From positions 1-39,488 of the forward strand of contig NYZB01000086.1 in NCBI GenBank assembly GCA_002687015.1: a DNA stretch of 39,488 bases, written 5' to 3'. Under the pieces are notes generated by a model. That model had not been told where the DNA came from, searched no databases, and saw only the letters and a list, made by a program, of their open reading frames with translations. Position 1 is the stretch's first letter. Each line of letters begins with the position of its first letter. This DNA comes from Deltaproteobacteria bacterium (lineage in GTDB: Bacteria; Myxococcota_A; UBA9160; UBA6930). Below are positions 33,630-39,488 of the stretch, piece after piece. The position numbers and the translations under genes were made by a program.

Positions 33630-35281
33630 GCGCCTGCTCTCGACGGCTGACGCTGCTGCTGCTCGCCGTGGCGACCGCCGCGGCGAGCCAGGAGGCCGGG
33701 CCCTTCCAGCGGACCAAGTTCGAGTTCCCCGGCACGATCCAGGACCAGCTGCTCGCCGATGTCGACGGGGACGGGCGTCTCGACGTGCTGATCATCCACG
33801 GCGCCGCCGGCAATCTGGATGACCATCGGCTCGCGATCTGTCGGCAGGACGACTCCAAGGGTTTCTTGCCCTGCGTGTTCGAGGACCTTCCGGATACGGC
33901 TCGCGCTCTCGACGTGGGGCCCCTCGACACCGCTCCCGGGGCCGAGCTGGTGCTGCTCACGGACGAGGGGATCCTGGTCTCGTCCTGGCAGGGCTCCGGA
34001 TTCGGGCCCCCCGCCGCGCTCGAGGCCGCGGCCACGATCTTCGCCGGTACGGATCAGGACGTACCCCGGCCGATCGATCTCCTCTTCGACCTCGACGGCG
34101 GAGGCGGGCGCGAGCTCGTCCTTCCGACCCTGGAGGGGCCCACCCTCGTGCGGGCTGGCGAAGCACCGCAGGTCCTCGCGAGCCCGGCCGAGGTCTCCTA
34201 CAGCGCCGGCTCGCGAAACGGCGACATCAACTCCTTCCTGCGCCGTCACTACCAGCGCCGGATCACCGCCCAGCACCTGACCCCCGACGTCTTCGTGGAG
34301 GACTACGACGGCGATGGGCGCAAGGACGTGATCACCATGCTCGACAACGTCCTGCGGGTCTTCCTGCAGGACGAGGAGGGCGGGCTCCCGACGACGCCGA
34401 GCCTCATCGAGGAGCGCAGCACGATCGGAGACGACGAGCTCCGCTCCGAGTTCACGGGGGAGGCCACCACCTTCGCCCAGCTCGATGGGGACGAGCGAGC
34501 CGATCTGATCGTCATGAAGTGGGGCAGCTCGGAGAAGCGCACGCGCATGGATCGGGCGATCTTCTATTCGAGGGAAGACGGCGGCTTCTCCGATCGGCCC
34601 GACCAGGTCGTGCGCTCCGAGAGCGTCTTCCCGGATTTCGACATCCTGGACCTGAATGGCGACGGACGCCGCGACCTGGTGATCCCCTTCTTCCACGTCG
34701 CGCCGGCCCAGGCCGTGCGGGTGATGACCCAGAATGCGATCAAGATCCAGTTCCGGCTCTTCTTGATGCGTCCGGACGGGCGCTACGCGCAGGGGGAGGG
34801 CAAGGCCTTCGTGCGGGTCGATCGCCGGGTGGTTCTCGACTACCACCTCGACATCCTAAGGCTGATCTTCGGCAACGAGGCGGCGCCGACGGGTCGGATC
34901 GCTCCGCTGCTGGACTTCGGGGCCGACTTCAACGGCGACGGCTACGCCGACCTGGCGGCCGACGACGGCTCCGATCGGCTGCGGATCTACTGGGGCAACG
35001 AGCAGGTTCGCTACGGAAACTCACCCGATCTGGTCCTGCCCTTCGAGAGCACCCTCTCCTACGACCTGATCGACGCCGACGGCGACGGGCGGACCGACCT
35101 CTTCGGCTATCACGGCACCCGTCCCGTGCGCGAGGAGATCGGCGGGCGCCACCACGCCGTGAAGCGCAAGCGCAGGGAACGCGAACGGGCCCGGCGCGCC
35201 GAAGCACGCCGAGCCCGCGAGGAAGGCGAGGAGAAGGCGCCCGAAGAGCGCGTCCGCCTCGAGATCCTGATGAGTCGCTAG
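33626..35281 (+). CDS. exported FG-GAP/VCBS repeat protein
   Basis: GTG start overlapping the permease stop (GTGA); signal peptide; DVDGDGRLDVL, DYDGDGRKDVI, QLDGDERADLI, DLNGDGRRDLV, DFNGDGYADLA, DADGDGRTDLF. Confidence 0.87.
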   Translation: MSACSRRLTLLLLAVATAAASQEAGPFQRTKFEFPGTIQDQLLADVDGDGRLDVLIIHGAAGNLDDHRLAICRQDDSKGFLPCVFEDLPDTARALDVGPLDTAPGAELVLLTDEGILVSSWQGSGFGPPAALEAAATIFAGTDQDVPRPIDLLFDLDGGGGRELVLPTLEGPTLVRAGEAPQVLASPAEVSYSAGSRNGDINSFLRRHYQRRITAQHLTPDVFVEDYDGDGRKDVITMLDNVLRVFLQDEEGGLPTTPSLIEERSTIGDDELRSEFTGEATTFAQLDGDERADLIVMKWGSSEKRTRMDRAIFYSREDGGFSDRPDQVVRSESVFPDFDILDLNGDGRRDLVIPFFHVAPAQAVRVMTQNAIKIQFRLFLMRPDGRYAQGEGKAFVRVDRRVVLDYHLDILRLIFGNEAAPTGRIAPLLDFGADFNGDGYADLAADDGSDRLRIYWGNEQVRYGNSPDLVLPFESTLSYDLIDADGDGRTDLFGYHGTRPVREEIGGRHHAVKRKRRERERARRAEARRAREEGEEKAPEERVRLEILMSR

Positions 35282-35583
35282 AAGCGTCGGCCGCCGCCGC
35301 CGCCCCCACCACCGCCGCCACCGCCGCCGCCACCGCGACGATCCTGGGCCTCGTTCACGCGAAGCGGGCGGCCGCCCAGGTCAGTGCCGTCCAGGGCCTG
35401 CATGGCCTTGTCGGCATCTTCGCCGTTCTCGAACTCGACGAAGCCGAACCCGCGGGAGCGGCCGGTCTCACGGTCGGTGATGACGCGAGCCGACAACACA
35501 CTGCCGTGGGTGGCAAAGATGTCGCGCAGTTCGTCGTCGTTGGTGCGGAAGGGCAGGTTGCCCACGTAGAGCTTCTTGCTCAT
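35278..35583 (-). CDS. RNA-recognition-motif (RRM) RNA-binding protein with Gly-rich tail
   Basis: MSKKLYVGNLPFRTNDDELRDIFATHGSVLSARVITDRETGRSRGFGFVEF...; RNP1/RNP2 present; tail RRGGGGGGGGGGGGGGGRRF. Confidence 0.95.
   Translation of the reverse strand: MSKKLYVGNLPFRTNDDELRDIFATHGSVLSARVITDRETGRSRGFGFVEFENGEDADKAMQALDGTDLGGRPLRVNEAQDRRGGGGGGGGGGGGGGGRRF
35287..35335. repeat. imperfect CCG/CCA trinucleotide tract encoding poly-Gly on the minus strand
   Basis: gtcggccgccgccgccgcccccaccaccgccgccaccgccgccgccaccgcg read directly. Confidence 0.8.
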
Positions 35584-35912
35584 AGGGTCTCCGGTCTGTT
35601 TCAGGTTCCGTGGTTGGTGATTCCGGCCAGGGCTCTCGCAGCGACCGGAATCGGAGGCTCGAATCGAGGGCAACCGTGGACCTGGGAAACCCGGGGGCCT
35701 GGGATCGCTTCGAAGGGAGTCCTCTGACGCCAGATACGCTAGGCCCTGCCCCGGGGAGTGCAACTCCGCCCCGGCCCGGTTCTCGGTAATCGCGGTTCTG
35801 CCGGATTGCCGGCTGGGATCGACGGCGTTGCCAGGAGTGGGCGTGCCTTGGCACACCCCCCTCCCCCGGTGGCTGTGACCTCTCCGGGCGGGCCTGTCGT
35901 ACTCTCCCCTCG

Positions 35913-37127
35913 GTGGCCCGACCGTTCATCCCTCGTCGCCTGGAAGAGCTGACGCCGGAGTGGCTGGCGGGCCTGCTGGGGGGTGGGTCTCCGCCACCTG
36001 ATGTGTCCGGGCTCCACTGGGACCGCATCGGCGAGGGTGTGGGCATGATGGGTCAGGTAGCCCGGCTCCACCTGGCGCCGGCCGGGGTCGACGGAAGGAA
36101 GACGGCGGTCGCCAAGCTGCCCGCGGCCCACCGGGGCAACCGCGGCCAGGCCGAGCTGCTGGGCCTCTACGAGCGGGAGATCCTCTTCTACCGGGAGCTG
36201 GCCGGGCGAGTCGGCTACCGGACACCGGAGCTGTTGGGCGCGGCCCTCCGGCCCGGGCCCAAGCCCGACCCCGACGCGGGGGAGCAGCTCGGCCGTCTGC
36301 CCGACTGGCTGATCCGCATCCTCACCCGTCTCGGCCTGTTCCTCGCCGGCCGGCTCGGTCGGCCTTCGGTGCTGGTGCTCGAGGACCTTGCGCCCGCCGT
36401 TCCGGCCGACCAGCTGGGTGGGCTCGATGACGGGCGCCTCGAGCAGGTGGTGCGCGCCGTGGCCCGCGCCCACGCGGCTTCCTGGAATGCCCCGGCGCTC
36501 CAGGAGCTCAGCTGGCTCCCCGCCGTCGACTCGGCTCCCGCCCTGCTCGGCGCGATGTACCGGCTGGCCCGGCGCCCGCTGATTCGCGCCCTGGGCCCGC
36601 AGGTCCCTGCGGAGATCCTCGAGCTGGCCGACGCGGCCAACGCCCGGGTGGCCGCCCTGACCCGCGCGTTGGCCGGGCCACCGTGGACCCTCCTGCACGG
36701 AGATCTGCGCGTCGACAACCTGTTCCTGGCGGGGCCCGCGCCGGAGGACGTGATCTTCACCGATTGGCAGGTCCCCGCGCGGGGTCGCGGCGTCTACGAC
36801 CTGGCCTACTTCCTGTGCGGAATCCTCGAGCCGACGGTCACGGCTCGCGAGGAAGACCGCTGGGTGGACCTCTATCACCGCGAGCTGCAGGACGCCGGGG
36901 TGCGAGACTACGATCGCTCCGTCTGTCACACAGACTACCTGCGGGCCATGCTGCAGATGCTCCCCCGCGTGCTCACGGCCAGTGCCTCGGTCGACTTCAC
37001 GAACGCCCGAGGCGCGGCCCTGCAGGAACGCTGGCTCGAGCGTCTCATCGGGCGGGCGCGAGCGCGGGCGAGCCAGGAGTGGCAGATCGTCCTCGGGGCG
37101 CTGCCCGACCTTCCGGCCGCGACGTGA
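35913..37127 (+). CDS. phosphotransferase (APH/choline-kinase/EcKinase-like) family protein
   Basis: 404 aa, GTG start; LVLEDLAPAVPADQLGGL, WTLLHGDLRVDNLFLAG, VIFTDWQVPARGRGVYDLAYFL. Confidence 0.88.
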   Translation: MARPFIPRRLEELTPEWLAGLLGGGSPPPDVSGLHWDRIGEGVGMMGQVARLHLAPAGVDGRKTAVAKLPAAHRGNRGQAELLGLYEREILFYRELAGRVGYRTPELLGAALRPGPKPDPDAGEQLGRLPDWLIRILTRLGLFLAGRLGRPSVLVLEDLAPAVPADQLGGLDDGRLEQVVRAVARAHAASWNAPALQELSWLPAVDSAPALLGAMYRLARRPLIRALGPQVPAEILELADAANARVAALTRALAGPPWTLLHGDLRVDNLFLAGPAPEDVIFTDWQVPARGRGVYDLAYFLCGILEPTVTAREEDRWVDLYHRELQDAGVRDYDRSVCHTDYLRAMLQMLPRVLTASASVDFTNARGAALQERWLERLIGRARARASQEWQIVLGALPDLPAAT

Positions 37128-37191
37128 GCGGAGGCGGGCGGCTCCTCGAGGGCACGCGACAGCTCCTGGCCACTCCGGTGCAGGGTGGGCT

Positions 37192-37623
37192 CTAGTCGCG
37201 CGGGAGCAAGCGCAGGTAGGGATCTCCGCTCCCGGCGCGATCGCTCTTGATGAATGTGCGCTCTTGCCAGCCGTACTTGGCCAGGAAGGCCTCGTCGACG
37301 CGTTGGCGCTCCGCGATGTCGGTGATCGGCACGGCGCGCAACCGGTACTCAGCGCCCGCCGCGCGCAGCCGGCAGCTGGGGTTCCGCTGCAGGTTGGCCC
37401 ACCAGCGGCTGTTGCCGGTGCGGATCACGCCGGTGCCGTCGTCCACCACGAGCCAGATCCGGATCGAGCGCTCGGAGCCGTCTGGGTCCTCGGTCACGAT
37501 GAAGACCGACCAGGGTTGGCCCGCCTCCGTCCAGTCGACGGGCTCCGTCGCCGGGGGTACGGCTCCGCCGGCGCAGGCGAAGAGCAGGGCTGCGATCGCA
37601 GCCGCGAGGGTCCGGTGCGACAT
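37192..37623 (-). CDS. hypothetical lipoprotein, DUF2255/split-barrel-like
   Basis: LLFACAGG lipobox-like; SIRIWLVVDDGTGVIRTGNSRWWANLQRNPSCRLRAAGAEYRLRAVPI. Confidence 0.65.
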   Translation of the reverse strand: MSHRTLAAAIAALLFACAGGAVPPATEPVDWTEAGQPWSVFIVTEDPDGSERSIRIWLVVDDGTGVIRTGNSRWWANLQRNPSCRLRAAGAEYRLRAVPITDIAERQRVDEAFLAKYGWQERTFIKSDRAGSGDPYLRLLPRD

Positions 37624-37657
37624 CGCGCAGAGGGTAGCTCCGGTGGTCCGAAGACAG

Positions 37658-37673
37658 TTCCACTAACATGGAA
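37658..37673. promoter_or_regulatory. inverted repeat just upstream of arsR
   Basis: TTCCA-CTAACA-TGGAA, ending 2 bp before the ATG at 37676. Confidence 0.35.
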
Positions 37674-37675
37674 AC

Positions 37676-37960
37676 ATGGAAACCGACGACGTCGTACGCG
37701 TGCTGGCCGCCCTCGCCCAGGAGACGCGCCTCGAGGCCTTCCGCCTGCTGGTCCAGGCCGGACCCGAGGGGCTGCCCGCCGGAGAGATCGCCGAGCAGCT
37801 CGACGTGCCGGCCCCGACCCTCTCCTTTCATCTGAAGGCCCTGGCCCAGGGCGACCTGGTTCACGTCCAACGGGACGGACGCTCTCTCTTCTACGCTCCC
37901 AACTTCGCGACTTTGAACGAGGTTCTTGCGTTCCTGACGAAGAACTGCTGCGGGGGTTGA
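37676..37960 (+). CDS. arsR: ArsR/SmtB family regulator with C-terminal CC pair
   Basis: LAALAQETRLEAFRLLVQAGPEGLPAGEIAEQLDVPAPTLSFHLKALAQGDLVHVQRDGRSLFYAPNF...FLTKNCCGG. Confidence 0.93.
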   Translation: METDDVVRVLAALAQETRLEAFRLLVQAGPEGLPAGEIAEQLDVPAPTLSFHLKALAQGDLVHVQRDGRSLFYAPNFATLNEVLAFLTKNCCGG

Positions 37961-37969
37961 CCTGGACTT

Positions 37970-37993
37970 ATAATTCTATATATTTGGAATTAT
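37970..37993. promoter_or_regulatory. AT-rich operator/promoter candidate between arsR and the VOC gene
   Basis: ATAATTC-N10-GAATTAT perfect 7-bp arms in an A+T island within a GC-rich window. Confidence 0.5.
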
Positions 37994-38012
37994 CAAATCA
38001 AGGAGATCCCCG

Positions 38013-38471
38013 ATGCGACTTCAGCTCGCTCTCAACGTGAAGGACCTCGACGCGGCCATCGACTTCTACGGGAAGATGTTCGGAGCCGAGGTGCACAAGC
38101 GGAAGCCCGGCTACGCGAACTTCGCCATCGACGAGCCCCCCCTGAAGCTGGTGCTCTTCGAGTCCTCCGACGCGCCGGATCGGATCAATCACCTCGGCGT
38201 CGAGGTCTTCGCCGACGAGCAGGTCGGCCAGGCCACCGATCGCCTGAAGGCCGCCGGCCTGGAGACCAGCGTCGAAGACGAGGCCACCTGCTGCTACGCC
38301 AAGCAGAACAAGGTCTGGGCCACCGAGCCCGACGGTCTGCGCTGGGAGTGGTACAAGGTCGTCGAAGACAGCGAGACCTTCTTCGCCGATTCCGCCGCCA
38401 AGGCCGATTCCGAGCCCGCCCGGGGGGCCGCCTCCGAGAGCGGGGGCGCCGGGTCGCTCGGCTGCTGCTGA
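38013..38471 (+). CDS. ArsI/CadI family VOC metalloenzyme
   Basis: LQLALNVKDLDAAIDFYGKMFGAEVHKRKPGYANFAIDEPPLKLVL, NHLGVEV, ATCCYAKQNKVWATEPDGLRWEWY; AAGGAG ahead of ATG. Confidence 0.88.
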   Translation: MRLQLALNVKDLDAAIDFYGKMFGAEVHKRKPGYANFAIDEPPLKLVLFESSDAPDRINHLGVEVFADEQVGQATDRLKAAGLETSVEDEATCCYAKQNKVWATEPDGLRWEWYKVVEDSETFFADSAAKADSEPARGAASESGGAGSLGCC

Positions 38472-38588
38472 CCCCCGCGCCTGCGAGCTCCGCTGGGGTC
38501 CGCAGGGCCCGGGAGCCCGGCCGCCGGGGCGCTCTTCCGCCATCTCGGTTCGCGGTACCCTCCCCAGGCCCCGCCTCGGGAGAACCGC

Positions 38589-39437
38589 TTGCCTTCCACG
38601 AGCCCTTCCATCGAGACCCTCGCCTTCGGCTACGGCCTGATCGAGGGCCCGCGCGTCGACGACGAGGACCGTCTCTACTTCAGCGATGTCCACAGGGGCG
38701 GTGTCTACCGGCGCTCACCGGAGGGATCGATCGAGACGGTCGTCCCCAAGCGCCGCGGCGTCGGGGGCATCGCGCTCCATGCGGAGGGTGGCATCGTCTG
38801 CTCGGGGCGGAACATCTGCCACGTTCGCGACGGAGTGACCCGCGTACTCTTCGAGCTCGAAGACGTCCCCGGCTTCAACGACCTCTTCGCCGATGCGCAG
38901 GGCAGGGTGATCACGGGCTCCATGCGGTCGAACCCCTTCGACCTCGCCGCACCCCGCGTGACGGGCGAGTGCTACCGCATCGAGGCCGAGGGCAAGGGGG
39001 CCCCCCTCTACGACGACGTGAGCCTGAGCAATGGCATCGGCTTCTCTCCCGACGGCCGGATCCTCTACCACAGCGACACGGCTCCGAATCGCGTGATCGC
39101 CCACGATGTCGACGAAGAGGGTCGCTGCTCGGGGCGGCGGGTCTTTGCGAGCACGCCGCGCGGCATGCCCGATGGTCTCGCCGTCGACGAGGCGGGCTGC
39201 GTCTGGGTGGCGGCCTATGGCGGCGGCTGTGCGACCCGCTTCTCGCCCGATGGCCGCGTCGACCTGCACGTCGAGGTCCCGGCGCGGGAGGTCGCGAGCC
39301 TCTGCTTCGGGGGGCCCGACCGGCGGGACCTCATCATCGTGACGGCAGACAACACCGACGACGAATCACGCGCAGGTACGATCTTCAGGACGCGGGTCGA
39401 GACGCCGGGCCTTCCCGCACCCTTGGCGCGCATCTAG
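38589..39437 (+). CDS. SMP-30/gluconolactonase family protein
   Basis: 282 aa, TTG start; FGYGLIEGPRVDDEDRLYFSDVHRGGVYR, LSNGIGFSPDGRILYHSDTAPNRVIAHD, PDGLAVDEAGCVWVAAYGG. Confidence 0.88.
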   Translation: MPSTSPSIETLAFGYGLIEGPRVDDEDRLYFSDVHRGGVYRRSPEGSIETVVPKRRGVGGIALHAEGGIVCSGRNICHVRDGVTRVLFELEDVPGFNDLFADAQGRVITGSMRSNPFDLAAPRVTGECYRIEAEGKGAPLYDDVSLSNGIGFSPDGRILYHSDTAPNRVIAHDVDEEGRCSGRRVFASTPRGMPDGLAVDEAGCVWVAAYGGGCATRFSPDGRVDLHVEVPAREVASLCFGGPDRRDLIIVTADNTDDESRAGTIFRTRVETPGLPAPLARI

Positions 39438-39488
39438 CCCGTCGGGAGTCCCCCCCGGCTCTGCCGGGGAGGCGCTCAAAGTTTGACA

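Noticed and set aside
1-39488. Mobile elements, CRISPR arrays, tRNA/rRNA genes, prophage or BGC cores
   Set aside because: No transposase/integrase motifs, regular direct repeats, tRNA-like cloverleafs or rRNA segments were recognised by reading; a tool scan would be needed to exclude small cases.

Overview
GC-rich (roughly 65-70% by eye) bacterial chromosomal window of about 36 real genes on both strands. The style suggests a deltaproteobacterial, Myxococcota or Binatota-like genome, but taxonomy is inference. No rRNA, tRNA, CRISPR array or transposase was recognised. Main blocks are: (i) acyl-CoA metabolism genes (two enoyl-CoA hydratases, FadD3-like ligase, MaoC-like hotdog protein, aldehyde dehydrogenase, Tat-signal amidohydrolase, PaaI-type thioesterase, P450); (ii) signalling genes (TPR plus double cyclic-nucleotide-binding protein divergent from a GAF/HD-GYP protein, an HDOD protein, a stand-alone MshEN-type protein divergent from a TetR regulator); (iii) a Cus/Czc-type heavy-metal RND efflux operon with an exported Cys/His-containing leader protein and a perfect CsoR-like inverted repeat; (iv) a two-gene ABC exporter coupled to an FG-GAP/VCBS-repeat protein; (v) an ArsR plus ArsI/CadI-type VOC pair. 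The best candidate for something automated annotation would miss is a GrdB-related selenoprotein at 22221..23168. The supplied ORF track splits it at an in-frame TGA (22719..22721). The protein family continues in the same frame on both sides of that TGA (LALLVPV-U-PVCHQSVGLIARE). The TGA is followed by a perfect 8-bp hairpin at the spacing expected of a bacterial SECIS. The selenoprotein is flanked by what look like decayed VOC and sulfatase fragments. Family assignments come from motif recognition and recall; no searches were run.
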